From NCBI RefSeq assembly GCF_020497125.1, contig NC_059073.1, positions 146,391,012 to 146,455,011 on the forward strand: a DNA stretch of 64,000 nucleotides, read 5' to 3'. The notes below the pieces were generated by a model. That model saw only the letters and a list, made by a program, of their open reading frames with translations, ran no database searches and was not told the origin of the DNA. Position 1 is the stretch's first letter; the number at the start of each line of letters is the position of its first letter. Below, piece by piece: positions 35,430 through 45,159 of the stretch. A program made the translations under genes and the position numbers. Origin of the DNA: Mauremys mutica. Its lineage: Eukaryota > Chordata > Testudines > Geoemydidae.

Positions 35430-36240
35430 CTTTTCGCCACAACCAGAAGGGTTAAAACATACTTCAAAATATGTGAGCTGAGAGTCTCAGGTGATCACAT
35501 GACTCCAGGAGCTGGGGTTTGAAGAAAACCAAATACCATGAGACTTAGTCACTCTTTAAATTCTAGTCTAGTCGTGGTCTGAGAGGGTCAGTGGGCCCCA
35601 AACCAATGACAGATGTCACGTGAGGAAGAAAAGAACACGGTTAGGATCCTCCCTTACCCCTTACGCTGCTTGGTCAGGTGGCCTCTGAAGCTCTTCTTGG
35701 GCCAGATCCCCAGCAAGTGCAAACGGGCAGCCCCATTGGCTTCAGTCCTGATTTACAGCAGCCGAGGTTCTGCCTCAAAGCCTCCTGCAGTTAGGATCCT
35801 GGTAATAGGAAACCAATTCACAGAGTGATCAGTGTGGTATGTTTCCTCTAGGCCTGAGTCCACTGAGGACAGTCCTGTGTGCAGGTGATTGTGGGACTGA
35901 TTTATGGGGAATTGGTTACTCACAGCCTGCCAGAGGGTGTGAGTCACGAAATATCCCCTGCACAGGCCTCCTGCAGTGACCATGCATGCCCCAGGGATGA
36001 GGCACTGGAGGCAGTGAGTGCAGCTATTGTTTAAGCCCTGAGGAAGCAATCAGGGCTCCCCTCTTGGGGACAGGGAGGGTTTGCCAGAGATCCGAAGGAA
36101 GGAAGGAAGGAAGGAAGGACACCGCTTCCCCAGCTCAGAGCAGGTCCTCGGAGCCTACTGCAATACAAATAACAAACCAGCATAATCAGCAGGACCCTGG
36201 AGTTGCAGTACATTCCCACTTTGTCTATTGCAAGGACACA
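35430..36240. other. Spacer with a hairpin repeat and a GGAA microsatellite
   Basis: GGGCCAGATCCCCAGCAAGT (about 35699) to TTTACAGCAGCCGAGGTTC is a decayed foldback repeat of a kind common in reptiles. (GGAA)n is at 36095-36118. No gene recognised. Confidence 0.4.
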
Positions 36241-36243
36241 TTT

Positions 36244-36970
36244 AGGCTTTGTCTGCGCTGTTTGCAGCTACACCCATGCAAACCTCTAGTGCAAGGTGCA
36301 AAGAAAGCCCTTTGGAGACAAGCCCCTGGCTCTTGGGGGGGGATGTGTCCAGAGCATGGAACAAAGCGTTTGGAGGCCAGGGTTCCAGTCCCATTCCCAG
36401 CTCCGGTGCTGACCCACTGCATGACTTTGGGCCAGTTGTTTCACCTCACTGTGTGTTTTCCCCACCGGAGGAGGAGTCTGGGACCCAGCCCTGCCCTTGC
36501 AGTGTGGTGCCGTGTCTGTGCCAGAGCAGCCCAGCTACGCCGCTGGAGTATAGACTGCAGTCCCACCCCCGTTCCGCCCCTTCTTTCTGCAGCCCCACCC
36601 CATTCTGTCCCTTTCCCCTGTGGCCCTGTGCCCATTTCACCCACAGGTCCCTCCCCATTGCCCCCCCCCATAGCAACACTGCTGCCCGCCCACACACACA
36701 CACACACTTCTGCTGGGGCCTGGGGTCGGGGCACTGGGGTCTCCCCTGACTGTCTCGTGGCTTCTGCCAGGTCTCCAGGCTTCCAATTTCTGCTGGGTCG
36801 CCCATTTCCCATGGTCCCCCAATTGGCCGGGGCCCCTGGGCCTGGGCCCCGTGAGCCCATTGGATAATCTGCCACTGTGCCTATGCCAAGGCGTACATCT
36901 CTCGGGGGGTGGGGTGGGGTGGGGGGGTTCATGCCTATGTTGACCTAATTTTTAGGGTGTAGACCAAGCC
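36244..36970. mobile_element. Harbinger-like MITE, composite
   Basis: Left AGGCTTTGTCTGCGCT and right GGGTGTAGACCAAGCCT are imperfect inverted repeats. Inside are a MIR-type SINE fragment (36376-36475), a CA run (36691-36707) and a CTGGGCC-rich segment ending in the hAT-like terminus TGGATAATCTGCCACTG (36863-36879). Confidence 0.45.
36376..36475 (+). mobile_element. MIR/CORE-SINE-like fragment
   Basis: GGTTCCAGTCCCATTCCCAG, CACTGCATGACTTTGGGCCAG and TTCACCTCACTGTGTGTTTT follow the order of a MIR-type SINE on the plus strand. Confidence 0.55.
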
Positions 36971-37685
36971 TGGGATGACAAGTGCTCCGGCAGCAGCCAG
37001 GCTCCTTGATGCTGTTCACGAGTCTGATGGTGCAGGGCCGGCCTGTTTCGTTGTTGTAGGGTCACTCCGCAACACTGACTGCTCCCATTTGCCTTATTGG
37101 TATAAAAATGGTCTCAAAACACCAAAGAACCTTGCAAGGAAGGACCCAAACTCGGGAAAGAGGCAGAAGGAGAAGGAAACTGGACCCCTCTGGCCTCAGA
37201 CCCCGAGGATCTGACATGGCCGATAGCCCCTCCTCTTCCTCATACAACAAAACCTCTATTCACAATACCAAACCTGGCAACCATTCCACACCTCCCATAA
37301 CCGGGAGCTCCTGGGTCCTTAGCCACGCTGTGGGTGGAATGATCATTGAAAACAAACAGAAATCCCCGTAGAGAGCCGGGCCATAAGAAATACAGTTTAT
37401 TAACAGTAACAGACAAGCCGTTGGCAGCGTGTCCATATGGACGTGACCGGCACAGCCCTCTCCCCATTGGCATGCGGGTGGTTTTAAAGATTAAGATGTG
37501 AGATTTTCAAAGGAGTCACCGAAACACCCCGCCCAGCTCATGATGGTAAGGCATAGTGGTCGGGGCATGCTGTGCATGGGGCGTTGTCTTCACCCTGGAT
37601 CTACCGTGGGGTAACTGGGGACAGAATCTGGCTCAGGGGCTTTACATACTGTCTTACATTTGATCCCAAATGCTGGTGCCTGATC
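36971..37685. other. Spacer without recognised gene
   Basis: TACAGTTTATTAACAG near 37392 may be a decayed LTR signal on the minus strand. Nothing else supported. Confidence 0.3.
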
Positions 37686-37689
37686 CAAA

Positions 37690-37880
37690 GCCAACAGTAA
37701 ACAATACCCAGCGCTCAGATAGCACTTCTCAAGCATAGATCTCAAAGCACTTTACAAAAGGGGTCAGTGCTATTACTTTACAGATGGGGAAACTGAGGCA
37801 CAGCGAGGGGCAGGGACTTGCTAAAGGTCACCCAGCAGGCCAGTGGCAGATGCTGGCATAGGACCCAGGATCAGGCCCTA
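37690..37880 (-). mobile_element. MIR/CORE-SINE
   Basis: Reads GCACTTTACAAAAGGG, TTTACAGATGGGGAAACTGA, GGCACAGCGAGGGGCAGG, AAAGGTCACCCAGCAGGCCA: the reversed MIR core, well preserved over about 150 bp. Confidence 0.75.
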
Positions 37881-38994
37881 TCGAGTGACATTTGTGTGAC
37901 AGTTTGTCACCAAGGTGACTGTAAAGCAAAGGTCCACATCTCCCTCCCGTGCATCCCTGGGTGTGGGTCACATGAGTGCCTAGTGTGGGGAGGGCTGGCT
38001 CCATGGAATTCCCCTCCCCAAAGCAGCAGGAAAGTCCAGGTATTTTCCACTCCCCCAGAGTGCTCAGGCCCCTGTGGTCTGGCATCCCTCCCCCTCACTG
38101 CAGGAGGTAGGAGGAATTCCCTTGCGTTAAGAAAAGCTACTGTCCCAGTTCATCCCAGCTTCCTGGGACCGGAGGCCCCCGGCTGGCCCTGGATCCATCT
38201 GCCCCGACGAGGCCCATCTCTGTCACTCAGGGCTTCATCAAAAGCCCCTCAGCACAAATGGAAAGGGTCCCATTGACTCCCGTGGCATCTGGCCTGGCCC
38301 CAAATTCCTGGGTAAGTGAAAGCCGCCCACTTGGCTGTGACGCTCCCGCAGGCAGGTCGAGTTCACTGGGGGAGGTGCTGAGTGCACGTGTGTGTGAGAC
38401 ACACCAAGCTGCACAACAGAGCTAGTTACCCGCTGCTGGAAGGGACTGAGACCCCATTACATTTACACACATTTCAGCATATGTACGTAGTTACAGCGTT
38501 AGCCAGAGCTCCTCTCTCCAGACACGGGCCGATGCTGCTGGGGCTGACGTTACTACAGGCAGTAGTGCTATTTACACGGGCAGGAGATGAACTGGGCAGA
38601 CTAATTCTGGCTCCCATGAAAATTTCCCTGCCTCCTCACTCCATTCTCCCTTCTGACTGGCATGTCCCTGCTCTCCCCAGGGAACAGTGTCCACCCCGCT
38701 CCAGGGGCGACAGGGGGCAGAGAAAAGGCTTGGTGGGGCCAGGAGGGCCTGTTCCCAGAGACAGGCCGGAGCAGTGGAGTTCAGCCCTAAATCTGAGTCC
38801 CACACAGTGCTGCTGGGGTCTGGAGCTGGGCTGTGGTTTGGGCTCCCTGCGTCTGAACCCCCGTTCCTGGCATGGACAGAAGGCTAGAGATTTCTCAGGG
38901 GCTATTCCCCAGAATACATGAGAAACAACAGAAAAAGGGAGCCTCCTGATTTTGGCTCATCACCTTCCTTGTTTCTACTGGGCTGAGCCCCTCG
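37881..38994. other. Region downstream of NEURL3
   Basis: Should hold the 3' UTR of the minus-strand NEURL3. I saw no clear AATAAA on the minus strand in the first several hundred bases. Frames here lack domains. Confidence 0.3.
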
Positions 38995-39491
38995 TCATGG
39001 TGGCTGCCCCCCGGCTCCCGTGCTCTGTGCGAATTGCTGTGTTATGAACAGCCCGGCCAGGGAGAGTATTAGAGAGTCATCACCTGTGCAAGGTGCAGAG
39101 AGTGACGGGGGAGAAGGCATGGCCAAGACCCCCACAGCAAGGGGAGCCAGCAGCAGGGTTGTGCTGGGGGGAGGAGCTCTATCCTTCACTGGGGCAGGTT
39201 TCAGAAACCCCCCCGCCCCCGCTTCCATCCATCCGCCTGGACATGGTTGGTTCCCAACAGGCAGACGTGTTCCAGGAGCTGGAGCTCCCGGGATGACCTG
39301 GACGACGTCCTGTATCTTCTCCCGACAGAAGGGGCAAGGCTGGTTTTTGTGGAACACCTCCTGGGCACAACAGTGGCAGAGAGTGGCGTGGCCGCAGGGC
39401 TGCAGCAGAGCATTGGCCTCGTGTGAGCAGCAAATGACGCACTCCTCCGCATCGCCTCCCAGGAGAGAGCTGTAATCTCTGCATGCCGGCG
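38995..39491 (-). CDS. NEURL3: NEURL3, last exon with C3HC4 RING finger
   Basis: The acceptor is CTCTGCAG just above 39491. Two bases complete a codon left open by the NHR exon, then 164 codons run to TGA at 38995-38997. The RING spans 39325-39441 with all ligands: C-x2-C (CVIC), x11, C-x-H (CGH), x3, C-x2-C, x10, C-x2-C (CPFC). A RING recruits a ubiquitin-charged E2, so the protein is an E3 ligase. In mammals NEURL3 (LINCR) is an inflammation-induced ligase. The reading frame continues about 100 residues past the RING as proline/glycine-rich, low-complexity sequence, whereas human NEURL3 ends about 20 residues after it. The extension may be real, or the true end may be lost by a frameshift or an unseen splice. 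Confidence 0.85.
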
Positions 39492-39954
39492 CTGCAGAGA
39501 CAGGAGCATGGCGTTAAAGGGTCAGGCGAGGCATCTTCCCCTGCTGGGCTAATGTCCTGTCCTATCCCACCCCTTCCAGCCCTGGAGAGCTCCTGGGCAC
39601 TAGTGAGCTAGGACCAGAGAGATTTCCCCTCCATCTTGGAATGACACCCCCACACACAACCACTGCAACAGTGGTCTGGTAACCAGTTTGTAGACACACC
39701 CTCAGCTGACCCAGTGACACAGCCTGTCCGAGGGCTGTCCCCTTCGCTTCCAACCCTGCGCCTGGGGCTGTGGTTAACAATCCCTGGCTGCTCAGGTGAC
39801 CCTCAGTGGTTAGTGGAGGTGAGGGAGCCTGTCTCTGCTGGGACTTCCAGAACGGACAGATGGGCAGCGCTTCCACACCGCCAGAGCTCCTAGGGCTACA
39901 AGGGTCTTCTGTCCAGGAAGGCTGACCACAGGCCAGGCACAGCACCCAGTGATG

Positions 39955-40015
39955 AGATCCTGGGATAACTGGACCATTGGGCTGATCCAGTCTGGGCGTT
40001 CTCATGTATGGCGGG
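39955..40015 (+). mobile_element. CR1 3'-end scrap
   Basis: GGACCATTGGGCTGATCCAG followed by TCTGGGCGTTCTCATGT matches the terminus of the CR1 subfamily also at 47110-47206. Confidence 0.55.
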
Positions 40016-40081
40016 ACATGGCCCGTCCTGGGTCGGCTCCATGTCCCAAGAGGAAATGGAGCAGAAGGAGCCGGTGGTCAG

Positions 40082-40272
40082 TGTTGTGTATTTGGTTGTC
40101 ATGGTTTTGTTGCTATGGCAACTGAGTTAGATTATTATGGGTTAGCTCAACCGGTTTCAACCGGCTGAGGAGCTCTCTGTATATATGTAAATAAAATGGA
40201 GGTTTTGGTTAGCTGCCTGCTCTCTGGCCTCAAGTGATTGCTTCCTACACCGGCTGCCCCAAGGATATAACA
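40082..40272 (+). mobile_element. Solo LTR, 191 bp, with exact 5-bp duplication
   Basis: Starts TGTTGTG and ends ATAACA. GTCAG flanks both sides (40077-40081, 40273-40277). TATATAT-like box at about 40178 and AATAAA at about 40190. Short length and a polyA signal close to the TATA box suggest a Ty3/gypsy or very short retroviral LTR. Confidence 0.75.
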
Positions 40273-40799
40273 GTCAGAGCCACCTTCAGCCACTGACCAT
40301 GAGGCCTGGCAGGATACGACGGCCTGGGGGCTGGGGCGGGATCACAGATGCCTCCACTGGGCCTTGTGGGATCTAGAAGAGGAAAACACAGAGTCCAGGA
40401 TTAGCCTCAACGAATATAAACCCCTCTCAACAGACCCCAGAGGGAATGAGTCTGCTCACTCCAGGCTGCTCACTCCAGGGGGCCAGAGTCCACCCTGCAA
40501 CAGCCCCCTGAGCAGCCGGGCCAGGCCCTCAAGGGCAGGTGTCTGTGCCGAGCCCCGGAGGGTCAGGAAATCGGATCGCATCTCCCAGGGAGATCAGCAT
40601 TCCTGCAATGTGGGAATCCCCACCCTCTCCTCACACCCACCCTCTCCCTGCCCCCCGAGACCCACACCATGGGCAGAGACAGGAAATGGGCTGGGATTAG
40701 CCAAGGGCACAAGGGGGGGGCAGGGGCTCAGGGGCAGCTGGTCACATAGATCCTTCGGCCTCCTCTGAAATCCCCCCCAGCCAGGGTGTGGGGCAGTGT

Positions 40800-41472
40800 G
40801 GGCAGCCCCCGCAGTTAGTGGGGTTTGAGGTGGGGCAGCCCCGCCCCCCGCAGTCAGGGGTGTGTGAGGTGGGGCAGTGAGGGCAGCCCCCGCAGTCAGG
40901 GGTGTGTGAGGTGGGGCGGTAAGGGCAGCCCCCGCAGTCAGGGGTGTGTGAGGTGGGGAGGTAAGGGCAGCCCCCGCAGTCAGGGGGGTGTGAGGTGGGG
41001 CGGTGAGGGCAGCCCCCGCAGTCAGGGGGGTGTGAGGTGGGGCGGTGAGGGCAGCCCCCGCAGTCAGGGGGGTGTGAGGTGGGGCGGTGAGGGCAACCCC
41101 CGCAGTCAGGGGTGTGTGAGGTGGGGCGGTGAGGGCAGCCCCCGCAGTCAGGGGGGTGTGAGGTGGGGCGGTGAGGGCAGCCCCCGCAGTCAGGGGGTGT
41201 GAGGTGGGGTGGTGAGGGCAGCCCCCGCAGTCAGGGGGGTGTGAGGTGGGGAGGTGAGGGCAGCCCCCGCAGTCAGGGGGGTGTGAGGAGGGGTGGTGAG
41301 GGCAGCCCCCGCAGTCAGGGGGGTGTGAGGTGGGGCGGTGAGGGCAGCCCCCGCAGTCAGGGGGGTGTGAGGAGGGGTGGTGAGGGCAGCCCCCGCAGTC
41401 AGGGGGGTGTGAGGTGGGGCAGTGAGGGCAGCCCCCACAGTCAGTGGGGTGTGAGGTGGGGCAGTGAGGGCA
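40800..41472. repeat. 42-bp minisatellite, about 16 units, in a NEURL3 intron
   Basis: The unit begins GGGCAGCCCCCGCAGTCAGG and ends TGAGGTGGGGCGGTGA. Units differ at few positions (for example C to A in GGGCAACC at 41090, AGGAGGGGTGG variants). One unit near 41190 is a base short. Because 42 is divisible by 3, long frames appear on both strands (for example a His/Pro/Cys 14-residue repeat on the minus strand), but they are repeat artefacts. Confidence 0.9.
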
Positions 41473-41726
41473 GGGCATTCTGCCTCTCTATGCCCACACT
41501 CCAAAGGGTAGCTGTGCCTTGCAGAGCTCCCCCTGTCTGAGCCAAGCAGGGCAGCCAGTCAGCGCCATGTCTGTCATCCCCTGGCTTCTCTCCCTGTGCT
41601 GCCTTCAATCCCACCCCGTGTGGGGTGGCCCCTGCAGCCCAGGCAGGAGGGAACGAAAGATCTCCCCAGATGTGCTGTGTGGACTGTGAGCCCAAGCATC
41701 AGTCCCCGGATCTGCTGCATGCTCAC

Positions 41727-42227
41727 CCAGAATCTGAACCGCCTTGGTCTGTCCATAGACATCAATGATGGCCCAGAGATGGCCATTCACGGGGACGCCC
41801 TTCAGCAGGGGCAAATTCCAGGCCTCTTGCTGGCTGCGGAAGAAAACTCTGCCTCTGTGGTCCACCCAGAACGTGAGGATGGTGCCTTCCTCTATGCACT
41901 GGTCTGGCAGGACTGCAGCCCAGGTTTTCCCCTGCATGACCAGGTGGGGGCATGCAAATGGAGGGAGGTGACGAGGGTCCATCTTGGAGGGGTCCATGGA
42001 GGTGAAGCCCACCCTCAGCCCCCCATGCCAACGGGCCTCCTTCTTCAAGATCTTCAGCATCACCTTCTCGTGGAGCTGGATGGGCCGGTTGGTGAAGACG
42101 ATGCCATCATGGAAGCTGCTGGCCCGCTCAGCCATATGGTGGAACTCATCCAGGAGGACCTGGGAGCCATGGGTGAAGGGGTGGAAGAAGAGGGCCTGGG
42201 AAGCGTCCCCGTCACTATTCTCCACGC
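41727..42227 (-). CDS. NEURL3: NEURL3, exon with Neuralized homology repeat (NHR)
   Basis: 501 bases: acceptor TCACACAG above 42227, donor GGTGAGC after 41727. Entry and exit are both phase 1, which joins the RING exon in frame. The peptide holds one NHR domain. FFHPFTHGSQVLL comes first, then FHDGIVFTNRP, WHGGLRVGFTSMDPS, LPPFACPHL, TWAAVLP, FWVDHRGRVFF and DVYGQTKAVQIL last. These follow the order of mammalian NEURL3, which also has a single NHR and one RING; NEURL1 has two NHRs, so NEURL3 fits best. NHR domains bind the ligase substrate (Delta-type ligands in Neuralized). No stop or frameshift. Exon 1, expected to encode only a short N-terminus ending in phase 1, was not confirmed. Confidence 0.92.
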
Positions 42228-43570
42228 CTGTGTGAGACACAGGAGGAAGGAATGAGCTAGTGATGCTCCGTACAGCTGCTAGATGTTCTGTGCCCAGTCC
42301 TGCCAGGCCAAGCATCTGCAGCCCCATCTAACCAGTGCACTCCGCCCCCTGCCACAGGCCCTCCAGGGTTGGGGGGCAGAGCGCTGGAGACTAGGCTCCA
42401 GTGTGACACCATGGCCCCCCACTGACTGCCGTGGGGTTACTCCACAGCTATGCCCATGCAGCGTTTGCAATGTAGGGGTCACAGCCACCTTGCCCTTCCC
42501 ATAGTGTTAAATGGAAGGGGGTTCTGGCGAGATGGGGGAAGGGTCTTTGTCTGGGAGAGGCTGAGAACCCCTGAGAGCAGACCCCTCCCCCCTTATCTGT
42601 AGAGACCAGCCTCCTCCCTGCGCTGCTCTGCCTCTGAACCACAGGGCACGTATCTTGCTCCCACCATCAAGTTCAGGGTGGACTTGGGCCCATCTTCCTG
42701 TAGGGACTACACCCCTCTTGAACCTCAGGGACTACACCCCTCTTGAACCCACTCCCCATGTTCCTCCCCTCGCAGCCTTCTTCGCATTGATGCACCAGGG
42801 ATCCCTCAGCATGCCATGAAAGCAACACCATCTCCTGAGCACATCAGTTCAGTCCTTCCGTTCCTCATGCTGATACCTCGTCTCCCTTAGCCCTACCCTG
42901 GAAGGGCCCGGTCTCCTGGGTTGAGAGGAGAATTCAATCTCCTAGGCTGGAATTCCCCTCCCCTGGGGAATTCCCTGTGTTGATCTGATCCTTTCCCCAG
43001 GCTGTTTATCCCAAGGAAGGAAAGCCCATCTCCCTGCTGTGCACTATCTCTCTAGGCCAGCTGCAGCTGCGATCCTTGTTCCTCCTTGGCCAGGAGTCCT
43101 CTCTCTTGAGTCATAGATACTAATCATGTTGAGAGGAAAAACAACCGTGGGGCTTATCTGAATTCACTGTGGATTTTACTTCAAGTCAGAAAGAAAGTGA
43201 AAGGTTCTGAGCCGGGCAATGAGAGATCTGGGTTACCAGGAGCACTGGGGCACTGTCAGGGTCATTCACCCGGAGAAGTTTAACTGTCTCACTGGGGAGG
43301 GTTATTAGGGGCTTGGTCTTATATAGGCAACTATGACCTCTCCTCCCCCGTGTCCAGATTTATCACCCTTGCTGTCTGGCCAATCATGGGAAGCAGCAGC
43401 TAATCACAACCCCAGAATATATCTGCAGCCTGGTCTTGTGACTCCACTGGCTCCTGAACAGCCAGCTGGCACACAAGCTATGTAAACAAATGCGGTTTCC
43501 TCCCCAGGTACTACGCTGCCGGGAAGAGGCATTTGAGCAGCTAGAAAGCTGTTATTGCTACACCTACATT
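42228..43570. other. NEURL3 upstream intron and 5' region
   Basis: Contains a 25-bp tandem duplication (42702-42726 and 42727-42751). Otherwise single-copy. The first exon should lie here or beyond; none is certain. Confidence 0.4.
42702..42751. repeat. Perfect or near-perfect 25-bp tandem duplication
   Basis: AGGGACTACACCCCTCTTGA plus five bases occurs twice in a row; only the last base or two differ. Recent local duplication. Confidence 0.9.
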
Positions 43571-43815
43571 ACAGCCCATGGCGGCAAAACTTACATCACC
43601 CAGGGGTTTGAATAAACCACCCCCCTGAGCGACTTCTGTTACACCGACCCAAGCGCTCGTGTGCACAGCGCTATGTCGGTGGGGGAGCGTCTCCTCCCGC
43701 CAAATACGTCCTGCCGCTCGCTGGGGCTGGAGGGGTTAAGCTGATGGGAGAGCTCTCTCCTGTTGGCCTGGGTACAGCTGTGCCACTGTAAACTCAAGGG
43801 TAGTCAGAGCCTTAG
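43530..43815. mobile_element. Harbinger-like MITE
   Basis: GCTACACCTACATTACAGCC, ATCACCCAGGGGTTTGAA with CCACCCCCCTGAGCG (a hairpin), then ACCGACCCAAGCGCTCGTGT and AGCGCTATGTCGGTGGGGG. The TACACTG/GCGCT/GTCGG vocabulary matches other non-autonomous Harbinger-like elements of turtles. Ends not fixed. Confidence 0.5.
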
Positions 43816-44080
43816 GCTGGGGTTTTCAAAGGCCTAAGGGAGTCAGGCACCAAAACCCCGTTGGCTGTCAGTGGGAGCTGGGCCTTCTGAAGATCCCAGC
43901 CTTAGACACGATGGTGACGGGCGCTAAAGCGAACTGTAGCTAGACAAGCAGCCAAACGGTCTGTGATTTTTCCTGCTTCCCCACCTCCTAAAGATTCTGG
44001 CCCGTGCCCGAGTGAAAGAGCCCTCTAGCCCTGTGGCTCTCAACTGGAGGCTCAGTGGGCCATGAGCAGGTTTGGGGGTT

Positions 44081-44475
44081 TGTCACGGAGTCCCCGGGCG
44101 ATGCTCTGGAACTGCTCCCCACCAAGCCAGTAATGGACTTTGGGGAGCCTCCTCTCTCTTCGAGCAGACTGTCTCCAGGGCAAGAAGCTCACACGGCTTC
44201 ACCTCCTGGGTCTCTCCTTGGAGCATTCAGTATCCTCTGCCCCGCCCTGCGCTTCCCACAGCGAGTCCGCCCTGGCGGGGTCCTGGGGAAGCCAGAGGGT
44301 CCTGCACCCCCACTTCACAGTCAGACGTGACTCTCAGCCAGCCAGTAAAACAGAGATTTATTAGATGACAGGAACACGTCTAAACCAGAGCTTGTAGGTA
44401 CAGAGAACCGGACCCCTCGACCGGTGTTTGGAGAAAACATTAAGAACGTTCCCACTTTCATCATAGCAGCTCTGC
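44081..44475 (-). mobile_element. Truncated ERV LTR (TGTCACGGAGTCC type)
   Basis: Starts TGTCACGGAGTCCCCGGGCG. AGATTTATTAGATG at about 44352 is AATAAA on the minus strand. It is cut at about 44475 by a CR1 insertion. I recognise the family from reptile genomes. Confidence 0.6.
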
Positions 44476-45158
44476 AGAAAAGGACCTGGGGATTACAGTG
44501 GACGAGAAGCTGGATATGAGTCAAGGTGTGCCCTCGTTGCCAAGAAGGCTAACGGCATATTGGGCTGCATTAGTAGGAGCATTGCCAGCAGATCGAGGGA
44601 AGTGATTATTCCCCTCTGTTCGGCTCTGGTGAGGCCACATCTGGAGTACTGTGTCCAGTTTTGGGCCCTCCACTACAGAAAGGATGTGGACAAATTGGAG
44701 AGAGTCCAGCAGAGGGCAATGAAAATGATTAGGGGGCTGGGACACATGACTTATGAGGAGAGGCTGAGGGAACTGGGATTGTTTAGTCTGCAGAAGAAAA
44801 GAGTCAGGGGGGATTTGATAGCTGCTTTCAACTACCTGAAGGGGGGTTCCAAAGAGGATGGAGCTCAGCTGTTCTCAGTGGTGGCAGATGACAGAACAAG
44901 GAGCAATGGTCTCAAGTTGCAGTGGGGGAGGTCTAGGTTGGATATTAGGAAAAACTATTTCACTAGGAGGGTGGTGAAGCACTGGAATGGGTTACCAAGG
45001 GAGGTGGTGGAATCTCCTTCCTTAGAGGTTTGTAAGGTCAGGCTTGACAAAGCCCTGGCTGGGATGATTTAGTTGGGGATTGATCCTGCTTTGAGCAGGG
45101 GGTTGGACTAGATACCTCCTGAGCACCCCCTTCCAACCCTGCTATTCTATTATTATAG
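44476..45158 (+). mobile_element. CR1 LINE 3' end with intact C-terminal frame
   Basis: A 170-codon open frame (44560-45072) encodes the CR1 ORF2 C-terminus: [55 protein letters not shown]. It is followed by the 3' tail ending CCTGCTATTCTATTATTATA. The preserved frame suggests a fairly young copy. Confidence 0.9.
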
Positions 45159-45159
45159 A

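Larger units (their letters stand above)
39492..41726 (-). other. NEURL3: NEURL3 intron between NHR and RING exons
   Basis: 2235 bases with GT...AG ends on the minus strand. It contains a CR1 scrap (39955-40015), a solo LTR (40082-40272) and a 42-bp minisatellite (40800-41472). No exon was seen inside. Confidence 0.75.

Noticed and set aside
40800..41472. CRISPR-like regular array
   Set aside because: Units are contiguous, without unique spacers, in a vertebrate intron; it is a minisatellite.
40594..41504. 294-codon and 104-codon His/Pro/Cys-repeat frames on the minus strand and matching Gly/Ser frames on the plus strand
   Set aside because: They are reading frames through the 42-bp minisatellite, open on both strands only because the period is a multiple of three.
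41596..42255. 219-codon plus-strand frame
   Set aside because: Antisense shadow of the NEURL3 NHR exon, whose minus-strand translation matches a known domain and splice phases.
44560..45072. 170-codon frame as a host gene
   Set aside because: It is the C-terminal part of CR1 ORF2, recognised from repeated copies in this window.
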